NCBI GenBank assembly: GCA_902769585.1
Contig: CACXPT010000055.1
Location: 1-50,348, forward strand
Reading direction: 5' to 3'
Length of the DNA: 50,348 bases
Origin: an uncultured bacterium
GTDB lineage: Bacteria > Verrucomicrobiota > Kiritimatiellia > RFP12 > UBA1067
Part shown: piece by piece, positions 37,740 to 46,822 of the stretch
Position numbering within the stretch: position 1 is the stretch's first letter
Layout: every line of letters starts with the position of its first letter
Made by a program: the position numbers and the translations under genes
The notes under the pieces: generated by a model
The model's database searches: none
Seen by the model: only the letters and a program-made list of their open reading frames with translations
What the model was told of the DNA's origin: nothing

Positions 37740-39493
37740 TGGCATTCTCGCTCGACTTCATACGCCCCGGCGAAGGCACCGCCACGCGAAACACGCTGGA
37801 GGACGGCTCCTACCTGATTGGCCGAGGTAACGCCTGCCGCATACGGCTTCCATTCCCAGATGTCTCGGAGCGACATGCCCTGCTGCTGCTACTCGGCGAC
37901 AAGGCGAAGATCGAGGATCTGCACAGCGCGAACGGCACATACGTGAACGGCATGCCCACGGACGGCATCGTGGAGCTGCTTCCGGATTCCGTCATCCAGA
38001 TCGGCGAAAGCATGCTTCGAGTTTCCCCCATCACCGATCCGCAAGTTCCCATCCCCGACCCCCAAGCACCAAGCACCAAGCACCAAGCACCAAGCACCGA
38101 TTTCCAAGCACCAAGCACCAAGCACCAAGCACCAACCTCCAGCAACCGTCCTGATCCTGCGGCCGTCAAGGCCGCCGCAATCCGCCGCCAGGTGAAGGAG
38201 CAGATCCAGCGCGAGCTCATCGAGCGCCTCGACCTGAAGCGGCTAACCGTATCCGGCGTGGACCGAGCCGGCCTGGAGAAGAAGGCCACGGAGAAGATCC
38301 ACGAGATCGTCGAGCAGGTGCGTACGAACGGCAAGCTGCCCGCCGGCATCGACGCCGCGCGCCTGGAGCGCGAGATTTTCAACGAGGCGCTGCGCCTCGG
38401 TCCGCTCGAGGACCTCATCGCCGACGAAACCGTCACAGAAATCATGGTCAACGGTCCCCGCCAGATCTACGTGGAGCGCCGCGGCAAGCTGCAGCTCACC
38501 GACCTCGAGTTCCTTGACGACTCCAGCGTCATGGCCATCATCGAGCGCATCGTCTCGCCGATCGGCCGCCGCATCGACGAGTCGCAGCCGTACGTGGACG
38601 CCCGCCTCGCTGACGGCAGCCGCGTGAACGCCATCATCCCGCCCCTCTCGCTCACCGGCCCAACTCTCACCATCCGCAAGTTCGCCAAGCGCACGCTCAC
38701 CGTCGAAGACTTCATCCGCTTCGGCACCTGGACGCGCAACGCCGCCGAGTTCATGAAGGCTTGCGTCATCATGCGCAAGAACATCATCGTCGCGGGCGGC
38801 ACAGGCTCCGGCAAGACCACGCTCCTCAACCTGCTCTCCGGCTTCATCCCGCACGACGAGCGCATCGTCACCGTCGAGGACGCCGCCGAGCTGAAGCTCG
38901 TCCAGCCGCACGTCGTCCGCCTCGAGGCCCGCCCCCCGAACATCGAGGGCCGCGGCGCCGTCACCATCCGCGACCTCGTGAAGAACTGCCTCCGCATGCG
39001 CCCGGACCGCATCATCGTGGGCGAATGCCGCGGCGGCGAGGCGCTCGACATGCTCCAGGCGATGAACACCGGCCACGACGGCTCGCTCACGACCGTCCAC
39101 GCCAACTCGCCGCGCGACGTCATCTCGCGTCTCGAGACGATGGTGCTGATGAGCGGCATGGAGCTCCCGTCCCGCGCCATCCGCGAGCAGATCGCTTCCG
39201 CCGTGGACATCATCATCCACGAGTCCCGCCTCTCCGACGGCAGCCGCAAGGTCGTCGCCATATCCGAGGTCACGGGCCTCGAGGGCCAGAACGTGGTGAT
39301 GCAGGACATCTTCGCCTTCCGCCAGAGCGGCGTGGACGAGCACGGGCGCGTCATGGGATACTTCCGCCCGACCGGCGCAGTCCCCACGTTCTTCGAGCAC
39401 CTCAGGAGCCGCGGACTCAACCTCGATCCCGCGATGTTCGACCCGAGCATCGACCGCGAGGTGCACCTTGAGATCGTCGGAGGGAACGCATGA
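37739..39493 (+). CDS. Tad pilus ATPase CpaF with N-terminal FHA domain
   Basis: Secretion ATPase that drives Tad pilus assembly. The 584-residue protein begins with an FHA domain (residues 1-97: YLIGRGNACRIRLP, VSERHALLLL, SANGTYVNG), a phosphothreonine reader. A linker of about 30 residues (QAPSTKH repeats) is encoded by heptamer arrays. The CpaF core follows: Walker A GGTGSGKTTLLNLL, VTVEDAAELKL, Walker B RPDRIIVGECRGGEALDML, and the His box TGHDGSLTTVHANSP. FHA-CpaF fusions hint at control by Ser/Thr phosphorylation. It overlaps cpaB and tadB by one and four bases. Confidence 0.9.
   Translation: MAFSLDFIRPGEGTATRNTLEDGSYLIGRGNACRIRLPFPDVSERHALLLLLGDKAKIEDLHSANGTYVNGMPTDGIVELLPDSVIQIGESMLRVSPITDPQVPIPDPQAPSTKHQAPSTDFQAPSTKHQAPTSSNRPDPAAVKAAAIRRQVKEQIQRELIERLDLKRLTVSGVDRAGLEKKATEKIHEIVEQVRTNGKLPAGIDAARLEREIFNEALRLGPLEDLIADETVTEIMVNGPRQIYVERRGKLQLTDLEFLDDSSVMAIIERIVSPIGRRIDESQPYVDARLADGSRVNAIIPPLSLTGPTLTIRKFAKRTLTVEDFIRFGTWTRNAAEFMKACVIMRKNIIVAGGTGSGKTTLLNLLSGFIPHDERIVTVEDAAELKLVQPHVVRLEARPPNIEGRGAVTIRDLVKNCLRMRPDRIIVGECRGGEALDMLQAMNTGHDGSLTTVHANSPRDVISRLETMVLMSGMELPSRAIREQIASAVDIIIHESRLSDGSRKVVAISEVTGLEGQNVVMQDIFAFRQSGVDEHGRVMGYFRPTGAVPTFFEHLRSRGLNLDPAMFDPSIDREVHLEIVGGNA
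38061..38136. repeat. Heptamer array (CCAAGCA) inside the FHA-CpaF gene
   Basis: Two blocks of CCAAGCA units (38061-38098 and 38104-38136) encode the seven-residue period QAPSTKH in the linker between FHA and ATPase domains. Copy-number change other than in threes would break the frame. Confidence 0.85.
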
Positions 39494-40389
39494 CCATGCA
39501 GCCCGACACGATCCTCTTCTGGTCCGCCATCGTCACCGTCGGACTCACCTTCTTCGGCTTCGCCTGGTGCTTCGTGGACATCATCAACGAAGGCTCGGGC
39601 AACTACGCCAACACGATGGGATCCGAGACCAGCCGGGCCTTCGAGGACGTGTTCCTCTTCATCTCGCCGGCGAAGATCGCGCGTCTCGGCCGCCTCGCCG
39701 CCATCGCCGCGTTCTTCCTGTTCTTCATCCCGCTCTTCAGCTTCACCAACGCCGTATCCACGCTTGTCGGCGTTGCGCTCGGCATCGCCGCCGGCGCGTT
39801 CACCTTCACGCTCCCCGCGCGCTACGTCCGCTTCCTGCGCGTGCGCCGCCGCCTCAAGTTCAACGAGCAGCTCGTCACCGCCCTGGGCACAATGTCCAAC
39901 GCCCTCCGCGCCGGCTTCTCGATAAACCAGGCGTTCGAGAGCGTTGTGGAGACGGGCGACAAGCCCATCTCTCAGGAGTTCAGCGTGTTCCTCCAGCAGC
40001 TGCGCGTCGGCATGAGCTTCGAGGACGCGCTGGCCTCGCTGGACCGCCGCGTCGCCTCGGACGACCTCACGCTTGTCTGCACGTCGATCGACATCGCCCG
40101 CCGCACGGGCGGCAACCTCACCGAGATATTCGACCGCATCTCCACGACCATCCGCGACCGCATGCGCATCGAGCGCCGCGTCCGCACCCTCACCTCGCAG
40201 GGCCGCATGCAGGGGATGATCGTCTCGGCGATGCCGTTCATCCTCGGCCTGGCCATGTACGTCATGAAGCCATCGGTGATGAAGCCGTTCGTGTTCTCCT
40301 TGAACGGCGCCGCCTGCATCGGCGGCGTCATTGTGCTCGTCACCGTCGGCTGGCTGTTCATCCGCAAGATCGTGCGTATCGACGTCTGA
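39490..40389 (+). CDS. tadB: Tad pilus inner-membrane protein TadB (T2SSF domain)
   Basis: Platform protein of the Tad secretion system. The 299-residue protein has N-terminal membrane segments (ILFWSAIVTVGLTFFGFAW; AFFLFFIPLFSF), a central T2SSF domain (FNEQLVTALGTMSNALRAGF, AFESVVETG, DIARRTGGNLTEIFDRI, IRDRMRIERRVRTLTSQGRM) and two C-terminal membrane helices. The start overlaps the cpaF stop as ATGA. TadC, secretin, prepilin peptidase and Flp pilin are not in the window, so the locus is partial or the rest lies elsewhere. TadC as the alternative name is less likely from the N-terminal layout. Confidence 0.85.
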   Translation: MTMQPDTILFWSAIVTVGLTFFGFAWCFVDIINEGSGNYANTMGSETSRAFEDVFLFISPAKIARLGRLAAIAAFFLFFIPLFSFTNAVSTLVGVALGIAAGAFTFTLPARYVRFLRVRRRLKFNEQLVTALGTMSNALRAGFSINQAFESVVETGDKPISQEFSVFLQQLRVGMSFEDALASLDRRVASDDLTLVCTSIDIARRTGGNLTEIFDRISTTIRDRMRIERRVRTLTSQGRMQGMIVSAMPFILGLAMYVMKPSVMKPFVFSLNGAACIGGVIVLVTVGWLFIRKIVRIDV

Positions 40390-40395
40390 CGCAGC

Positions 40396-43077
40396 TCACC
40401 TCACGATGATCGTCATACCGGCGAAGGTGATCTCAGCCGAGACCGCAACGCGCGACACGCCGTCCACAGTCACCGTCTCCTGCTTCGCCTTCGCGAGCCA
40501 GCCCTTCGGGAGGTTCGCCGAGACAGGCAGAGCCTTCAGCTCCGCGTCCGTCAGCGTCGTACCATGCGCGAGCAGCATAAGCGGCACCGTAAAGAACGCT
40601 TCGTTGTTCGCGATGCGCGAAGCGATGCCGGCGTGCGTGAGCGCGCTCCCCTCCTCGAACGTAATGGCCCCCTTCAGCACCACGCCGTAAGGCAACGTCG
40701 CCGCGTCGTCCGGCGCGCAGAGCGTACCGCCCGCCAGCACCGTCACCGCGCCGGGAAGCGCGTCCGCCGACGCCGGCACGAGCGTGCCGCGCCGCACCAG
40801 GGTGCCGCCAGTGTAGGCGTTCGCGCCGGCGAGCGTGACCGTGCCGTCCGCATACACGCTCAGCGCGCCCGGACCCGCGATCGGGCAGTTCACCCGCAGG
40901 GTCGTGCCCGCCCCGTAGGCGTTGAACCATGCGCCGCCGGGATACACGCGGTCTGCCGCCAGCGAGTTGGTGGGATAGCTCGCGCCGGATCCGGCGTCGT
41001 CTTGCAACGTACCGCACGTGCCGCCCGTGTTGTAGAGCCAAATGCCGCGGTTCGAGTCGTCGAGCGTCACGTTGTTCGTCACCATCAGGCCCGCACCGTT
41101 GAACTGCAGCTGCCGTTCCGCAAAGGACGGGGGATTCGCGCCGAGCGACTCCTCGCTCGCGATGCGGCAGTAGAAGTTCGTCTGCCCGTAAACGTAGGTG
41201 ACGCCGTTGAAGTTCGTGTTGGCCGCATGTAGCGCGACGGTGTACATCTTCGATCCGTACGCCGGATTGCCGTAGCCCCATATCTGGAGCTGGCCGGCGC
41301 CAATGAGTTCGGAATAGACATCGCAAGTGCGCTTCTGCGACGCCGAGCAGAACCGAAGGGCGTAGTCCCCGATCGGCGGCAGGTGGAGGTCGCCGCCGAT
41401 GCGGATATTATGCGGCGCAGACACCCACCAATCCGACTTGTTCATGCACCATGTGTTCGTCATGTAGCTGATTGGCGTGCCGTTGTATCCCTTGAGCGTG
41501 ACGCCAATCCCGCTGAAGGCCAGCTTGCTGCCGGGGAACGTATAGACGCTTCCCTTGTCCGGCGTGCGGAAGGTCCCCCATTTGACGATGTACGTGTTCC
41601 CCGCCGTCGCCGCCACGGCTTCCTCGTTCGCATCGTCTTTGTTGTGCTTCCACGCGAGGGACGTGAACGCGGAGGTGTCGATCACGTCTGCCACCGCATG
41701 GTAATAGACGTTCGCCGAGGGCGTCCGCGTGAACAGCAGCGTTTCCGTGCCGTCGCCGTTGTCGCGCACGGCGAGGTCGACCGTGTCCGGGTTGCTCGGG
41801 TAGATCCAGCCATGGGCGAGCGCCTCGGAGAGCGCATGCCCCGGCGCCTTCACAAGCTGGAACGTGATGCCATGCACGCTCTCGGGGACGGTGGCGCTGG
41901 TGTTGTAGACATTGATCGCCCCGACATGCGTGAACTCCAGCGAATCGGTCACGACGAGGCGCGGCACGTTCGGATCGGCATCGCCGAGCGATACCCAGAG
42001 GTTGCCTTTGACAAGGACAAGCCTCGCGACTGTCAACTCGTTGGACGAGACGCCAAAACCAGCCTCCACGGACATGCTTTGAAGCGAGACGGGATCCGGT
42101 CCGTCGAACCACGTGACGCCGCGGTCGAGCGAGATCGCCCCCGTGTAGTTCGCGAACGAGCCGGTGAAGTGTACGACGCCGGAGTCGCCCGTCTTGACGA
42201 TCGGCCCCGCGCCAGAAATCGGTCCGCGAACCCACGCCGTCGCGTAGCTGGCCACCTGTATCCGCATGCCGGGATAGCAGTTGTTGACGGTGTTCGCCGT
42301 AGTAGCATTTTGCGTGTTTGGCAGGGTGATGCCGCGCGTCTCAGCCGTCTCGAGGTTGTTTGTGATCTTCCAGAGCGGACCGTTGATCGTGATGGCGTCT
42401 GCCGTCGTCGTTGCGGGGACGGCACCGAACGCGGCATCGGAATTGACGATGAAGTATCCGCCGCCCGTCGCGCGGAACTTCCCCGTGAAACCGGAGTTGT
42501 TCCCTTCCAGGCACACGTACTTCTCTGCGTTGTTCGCCATGTTCGTCCGCGGCAGCTGAAGCCAAAGCTCAGTGCCGGCGCCCGAGATCGGCGCCTTCAC
42601 GATGATGCCACGCGTGCTCGGTTCGACGGTCATGAGGCGGAAGTCCTTGCCGCTCTTCACCGTGATGTTGCCGTCCAGGTTGAAGTACGTCCAGTCTGAG
42701 GCGTTCTGGATGTAGCCACCGTCGGCGATCAGGTTGGGGACGGTGATCGTGGTGCCGCTCTTGCCCTTGAACCCGATGTAGGCACCCGTTCCGGAAAGTG
42801 TCAGGGAATCGCCGCCGAAGGTGTGGTCAGAGGCCGAATTGTTCGGCGTGCGGAGCATGGCCGTGGTGATGTAGTCGTTGCCCGCGCACGGCGGCTCGGT
42901 CGCCGCCACGGAGGTGTTCGAGTTCAGCACCCATTTCCCGATCGCGTTGAACGACGTCGTCCCTGGCGAGTCCTGCCCGCTCATCTTGTACGTCTCGCCG
43001 CCCGCGGCAAAGGCAACGCACGCCATGCTGATCGCGAAAACGAACCTATGCATGTAAGGCATTTTCAACTTGTCCAT
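40396..43077 (-). CDS. Secreted autotransporter-associated beta-strand (PATR) protein
   Basis: An 893-residue surface or secreted protein. The signal peptide covers roughly residues 1-25 (HRFVFAISMACVAFAAG). The body is a long Gly/Asn/Thr-rich beta-helix with PATR-type segments such as GPGALSVYADGTVTLAGANA, YTGGTLVRRGTL and GAISLDRGVTWFDG. A C-terminal beta-barrel is lacking, and no PEP-CTERM motif is visible. Such proteins are common and expanded in Kiritimatiellota and relatives; adhesion or glycan binding is possible. I start at the ATG at 43077 (GAGGA upstream) instead of a GTG at 43092. It follows the secreted phosphatase gene by 30 nt and is likely in its operon. Confidence 0.7.
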   Translation of the reverse strand: MDKLKMPYMHRFVFAISMACVAFAAGGETYKMSGQDSPGTTSFNAIGKWVLNSNTSVAATEPPCAGNDYITTAMLRTPNNSASDHTFGGDSLTLSGTGAYIGFKGKSGTTITVPNLIADGGYIQNASDWTYFNLDGNITVKSGKDFRLMTVEPSTRGIIVKAPISGAGTELWLQLPRTNMANNAEKYVCLEGNNSGFTGKFRATGGGYFIVNSDAAFGAVPATTTADAITINGPLWKITNNLETAETRGITLPNTQNATTANTVNNCYPGMRIQVASYATAWVRGPISGAGPIVKTGDSGVVHFTGSFANYTGAISLDRGVTWFDGPDPVSLQSMSVEAGFGVSSNELTVARLVLVKGNLWVSLGDADPNVPRLVVTDSLEFTHVGAINVYNTSATVPESVHGITFQLVKAPGHALSEALAHGWIYPSNPDTVDLAVRDNGDGTETLLFTRTPSANVYYHAVADVIDTSAFTSLAWKHNKDDANEEAVAATAGNTYIVKWGTFRTPDKGSVYTFPGSKLAFSGIGVTLKGYNGTPISYMTNTWCMNKSDWWVSAPHNIRIGGDLHLPPIGDYALRFCSASQKRTCDVYSELIGAGQLQIWGYGNPAYGSKMYTVALHAANTNFNGVTYVYGQTNFYCRIASEESLGANPPSFAERQLQFNGAGLMVTNNVTLDDSNRGIWLYNTGGTCGTLQDDAGSGASYPTNSLAADRVYPGGAWFNAYGAGTTLRVNCPIAGPGALSVYADGTVTLAGANAYTGGTLVRRGTLVPASADALPGAVTVLAGGTLCAPDDAATLPYGVVLKGAITFEEGSALTHAGIASRIANNEAFFTVPLMLLAHGTTLTDAELKALPVSANLPKGWLAKAKQETVTVDGVSRVAVSAEITFAGMTIIVR

Positions 43078-43107
43078 AGCTACTATCCTCACTTTCTGTT
43101 ACAACAT

Positions 43108-44346
43108 TTACTTTTCCAGCAGCCGCTCGCGGAGGCGCTGGACGTCATCCTTCGTGAAGCCAAGCTTCAGGAAGTACGCCTCTGCCTTGTCGGCAAGGGT
43201 TTCTCCAGGAAACTCCTTGAGTTTCTTCATGGCGTCGCCGAAGCGCTTCTTGTGGATGGCGTCGCTGACGACTCCCACGAAGCCGGTCGTGAGATAGTCT
43301 CTCCAGACTTCCTCCTCGGGGACGCCCAGCAGCGCCTCAAGGAACATCGCCACTGTGCCCGTGCGGTCCGCACCGCCGATGCAGTGGAACACGATCGGAT
43401 AGTTGTTGTCGTCCATGAACACGTCGAACACCTTCTTCGTGACGGCCATCCCGTTGGTCGTGAAGGCACCGGAATAGGCGCTGTACGAGTAGTGGAACCA
43501 CGTGACCGACGGCCCGAGCGGAGATCCCGTCATGCCGTAGCATTCGTCGTCGGACCGCAGGTCGATGTCGCTGCGGATGCCGTAGGTCTTGAGAATGCGC
43601 GCAACCTCGGCGTCCGTGAAGCGGCGTGCGCCAGGCGCGAACCTCTTGCGCTTCACGAGCCTGTTCTTCTTTGGATTTGACGACAGCTTCTCGCCGGCCT
43701 TGAGCATCCTGTGAAGCGCCCGTCCCGTATGGCCCATCTTCTTCAGCTCGCCCTTCTTCTCGAGCTCAAGGATCTCCTCCGTCGTGTAGTACTCCACGGG
43801 CGCGTTGGAGTTGAGGCCGGCGGTGCGGTACACGAGGCCCTGGCGGATGCGACGTCCGTCGAGCCCGCGGCGGCCGCCGATGTCGCGGCAGTTGTTCGAA
43901 CCCGTCATGCGCACGAGGCGCGGGAGGAGGTCCTCGGTCTTGAAGCGGCTGACGAGGCGGTCCTTCCCTGCGGAGACGGTCCACTCCCACTCCGTGGCGA
44001 TATCGAGGCTGTCCACCTCCACGCAGTTCGTGGCGACGGTCTGGTCTAGCACGACCTTGCCGTCAGGCAGCCTGCGCACGGACACCTGGTACTCCTTCGC
44101 GTCGCCTTTCCACTTGAGCTTGATCGGTACGGGCGTGGATCCGCGGCTTCTGAGCTTGGTCGCGTTCTTCGCGCCGTCGAAGCACTTCTCGCACGTCGAC
44201 CAAGGCGCCTTCGCGTACTCGCGCTGGACCGTATGCATCTGGCGCACGACAGCGTTGTTCGCGGGCGACACGAGCTCGATCTGCGCCAGGAGCGTCATTG
44301 CGGACAATGCCGCCACGCAGAAACCGTACAAATTCTTTCCGTTCAT
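43108..44346 (-). CDS. Secreted tyrosine-protein phosphatase
   Basis: A 412-residue exported protein. After a signal peptide (residues 1-21) comes a fibronectin-like beta domain (IELVSPANNAVV ... EWTVSAGKDRL, to about 135). The phosphatase domain begins at SNNCRDIGGRRGLDG, with IRSDIDLRSDDE and the catalytic loop HCIGGADRTGT (Cys about 322), the CX5R motif of the Y_phosphatase3 family. Such enzymes act on phosphotyrosine, phosphoinositides or sugar phosphates; an exported one probably works on extracellular or periplasmic substrates. AAAGGAG precedes the ATG at 44346. It shares a strand with the PATR gene downstream and the GH78 gene upstream. Confidence 0.85.
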   Translation of the reverse strand: MNGKNLYGFCVAALSAMTLLAQIELVSPANNAVVRQMHTVQREYAKAPWSTCEKCFDGAKNATKLRSRGSTPVPIKLKWKGDAKEYQVSVRRLPDGKVVLDQTVATNCVEVDSLDIATEWEWTVSAGKDRLVSRFKTEDLLPRLVRMTGSNNCRDIGGRRGLDGRRIRQGLVYRTAGLNSNAPVEYYTTEEILELEKKGELKKMGHTGRALHRMLKAGEKLSSNPKKNRLVKRKRFAPGARRFTDAEVARILKTYGIRSDIDLRSDDECYGMTGSPLGPSVTWFHYSYSAYSGAFTTNGMAVTKKVFDVFMDDNNYPIVFHCIGGADRTGTVAMFLEALLGVPEEEVWRDYLTTGFVGVVSDAIHKKRFGDAMKKLKEFPGETLADKAEAYFLKLGFTKDDVQRLRERLLEK

Positions 44347-44389
44347 GTTGTATCTCCTTTAATGACTTGAGTTTCTCGACGTGAGGATT

Positions 44390-46795
44390 TTAGCGCAACG
44401 AGACCGGCTGGCTTCCAGGATTGAGCGAAAGCGTCTTCCCCTTCCACTCGAACGTTCCCGTCAGGTTGCCCGGCAGGATGACGGTGCCGGAGACGCCGCC
44501 GTCCGCGAACTTTAGGTCCGTCTCGATCAGGCCCTGCGGATGCGGCGTCTTCGCCTTGATCCATTTCAGGTCGGCAGGCTGCGGCGCGATGCGCACCTTA
44601 GCGAAGAACGGCGCGTCGCTCTTGACGCCGAGGACGCCCGAGTGCAGGTGGTAGAGCGGATGCGAGCCCCATGCGTGGCAGTCGCTGCGCGCGTTCGCGC
44701 CGGGCGCCTCCAGAGGCGTGCAGAGGTTCATCTTCACGTACTCGCGCCACAGGTCGAGGCGCTTCAGGAAGAGGTCGGACCGACCCATCTTGATGTAGGT
44801 GTCGAAGAGGTAGTGGGAGAAGTAGACGGTTGTGCGCGCAAGGTCGGTCGCCTCCACGAGGCCCTTGAACGCGCGGTCGCGCTGGGCTGGCGAGAGCGCG
44901 TCGGCGAGGATGGCGAGACACTGCGCGTGCTCGCTGTAGAGGTCCTTCTTCAGCGTGTCCGCCATGAGGCCGCGCGCGTCGTCCCAGAACGCCTCGACGA
45001 TCGCCGGGCGCAGGCGCTCGGCCTTCGCGCGCCAGTACGCGGCCAGCTCGCGTTCGCCGACCGCGTCCTCCACCTCGGCCGCGCCACGCATGGCGTAGAG
45101 GTAGAACAGGTTGTTCAGAGCGTTGGGACGAGGCCCCTCGCCATCGGGAGAAACGCCGCCCTTCCAGGCCGGCACCCAGTCCATGAAGCTCCAGCCCGCC
45201 AGGTCGCGCAGGAGACCGTCCGGACCCTCGTGGAGCGCCAGGCCCATCAGCGTGTGGTTCATGCCTGGAAGGCGCGCCTTCAGCCAGGCGACATCGGCAT
45301 GGTTCGCCATGTAGTCCCGGAACATGAGCAGCCAGCAGAGGGTGTACGTGGACGACTCCTGCGTGCCGCGCGTGGGGAAGTTCATCGCGATGAGGCCGTT
45401 CTCGCGGCGATCGAAGTCGTAGAGGGAGATCGCGTGGCGGATGAGTCGGTCGTCGCTGTTGAGCGCGCCGACGGTGAGGTACTGCACGCGGCTGTCGCCG
45501 GGATACATCTGCTGCTCGAAGTACGGGCAGTCGAAGAACATCTCGTGCATGCACATCTGCATGCCGCGCACGCAGATCTTCTGCACCGCGTCGAGCGAGG
45601 GGTCGCTGCAGCGGAACTCGGCGGAGGGCGGCGTTGGATAGCGCGTCTCCGCGATCTCCACCTTCTGCATGACCAGCGGCTCGTCCTGCGTAGTCACCTC
45701 GATCATGCACCAGCGGCCGCACCGCCACCAGGGCGCGGTGAAGAAGCCGCGCGGACGGCCGTCGGCGTGGAATGTGTCCACCATGCCGATGGTGAAGTCC
45801 TTGCCGTCGATCGCTGCGCGGTCGCCCTTCTGCCCCTTCTCGTCGCGGAGCGACTCTGTCCAGCCCCAGCGCACCGTCGCTCCCCTGCCGCCGCGCACGG
45901 TCAGCTCCGGGTAGGCGCAGTAGTAGTCGCCGAGGTCCCAGTACGCCTTTACCGACGAATTCGGCGGCACGGTGAAGCCTGGCGCGATCAGGTTCGGGCC
46001 CTTGCGGACCTCGCCCGGCGTCTTCTTCTCGTGCATCTGGTCGGGGATGGTGGTGGGGAAGAGCATCCATCCCTGGACGATAAGGCCGCCAAACGTCTTG
46101 ATCGGCTTGCGCACCACCTTGACCGGCACGAACGCATCCTGTGGCGGCTTCTCGTCGATGAACGCCGTGCCGGTCACCTCGCACTGCGAACCCACGCCGA
46201 ACGTCTTGCTGTTGCCCTTGTCAGTCATGCGCGTGTTCGCGAGCCGCGCCACCTTCCACTCGGCCTTGCCCGTAGTGAGCTGCTTGTCGTACTCGCCCTC
46301 GGCCTTGAGGATGAACCCGCCCCGCACCGACATCTGCGCGAGCGGCGCGTGGTCGCCGATCTGCCAGCAGACGGCCTCCATGACGTGCCTTCCAGGCTGC
46401 AGATCCGATATCTCGTAGGACTGGTAGTTCCAGTGGATCGCCTGTCCGCGGTGGGGCCCGCGCGCCACCTCCACGCCGTCAAGCAGCAGGATGAACCTCT
46501 CGTCGGCGCTCACGTCGAACTTCAAAGGCGCGCCGCCCGCCGGCACGGAGAATTCCTTGCGGAAGCGGGCAAAGAAGCTCGGCTTCTCAAGAAGGTCTTT
46601 CGCGCGCGTCTCGGAGAAAACGGCCCCTCCCCACACGTCGTGTCCCGGCAGCCAGACCCAGGACGCGTCGTCGATGGGCTGGAGCGGCACGATGTTGGCG
46701 TTTCCGCGCTCGTAGCGCTCGGGCCGGAATATCTGTTTAACCTCGGCGGCCTGCACGGCCACTGCGAGCATCAAGGGGATCAGGCAGTTTTTCAT
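44390..46795 (-). CDS. Exported alpha-L-rhamnosidase-like enzyme (GH78)
   Basis: An 801-residue glycosidase. A signal peptide (residues 1-17) is followed by beta-sandwich domains (WLPGHDVWGG, FRKEFSVPAGG, GRHVMEAVCW) and an (alpha/alpha)6 barrel. The signature around residue 420, MFFDCPYFEQQMYPGDSR, corresponds to the GH78 DCP..E..GD catalytic region. A C-terminal beta domain contains HPQGLIETDLKF. It should release rhamnose from plant or algal polysaccharides such as rhamnogalacturonan or ulvan (inferred). The ATG is 6 nt after TGATATAAT with no SD, so the mRNA should be leaderless. Neighbouring Gfo/Idh/MocA and agarase-like genes suit a glycan-use locus. Confidence 0.82.
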   Translation of the reverse strand: MKNCLIPLMLAVAVQAAEVKQIFRPERYERGNANIVPLQPIDDASWVWLPGHDVWGGAVFSETRAKDLLEKPSFFARFRKEFSVPAGGAPLKFDVSADERFILLLDGVEVARGPHRGQAIHWNYQSYEISDLQPGRHVMEAVCWQIGDHAPLAQMSVRGGFILKAEGEYDKQLTTGKAEWKVARLANTRMTDKGNSKTFGVGSQCEVTGTAFIDEKPPQDAFVPVKVVRKPIKTFGGLIVQGWMLFPTTIPDQMHEKKTPGEVRKGPNLIAPGFTVPPNSSVKAYWDLGDYYCAYPELTVRGGRGATVRWGWTESLRDEKGQKGDRAAIDGKDFTIGMVDTFHADGRPRGFFTAPWWRCGRWCMIEVTTQDEPLVMQKVEIAETRYPTPPSAEFRCSDPSLDAVQKICVRGMQMCMHEMFFDCPYFEQQMYPGDSRVQYLTVGALNSDDRLIRHAISLYDFDRRENGLIAMNFPTRGTQESSTYTLCWLLMFRDYMANHADVAWLKARLPGMNHTLMGLALHEGPDGLLRDLAGWSFMDWVPAWKGGVSPDGEGPRPNALNNLFYLYAMRGAAEVEDAVGERELAAYWRAKAERLRPAIVEAFWDDARGLMADTLKKDLYSEHAQCLAILADALSPAQRDRAFKGLVEATDLARTTVYFSHYLFDTYIKMGRSDLFLKRLDLWREYVKMNLCTPLEAPGANARSDCHAWGSHPLYHLHSGVLGVKSDAPFFAKVRIAPQPADLKWIKAKTPHPQGLIETDLKFADGGVSGTVILPGNLTGTFEWKGKTLSLNPGSQPVSLR

Positions 46796-46801
46796 GCCGA
46801 G

Positions 46802-46810
46802 ATTATATCA
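46802..46810 (-). promoter_or_regulatory. Extended -10 promoter of the GH78 gene, leaderless configuration
   Basis: TGA-TATAAT on the minus strand (-10 at 46807-46802), then CTCGGC, then the ATG at 46795. Confidence 0.55.
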
Positions 46811-46822
46811 TATCCAAGCCCG

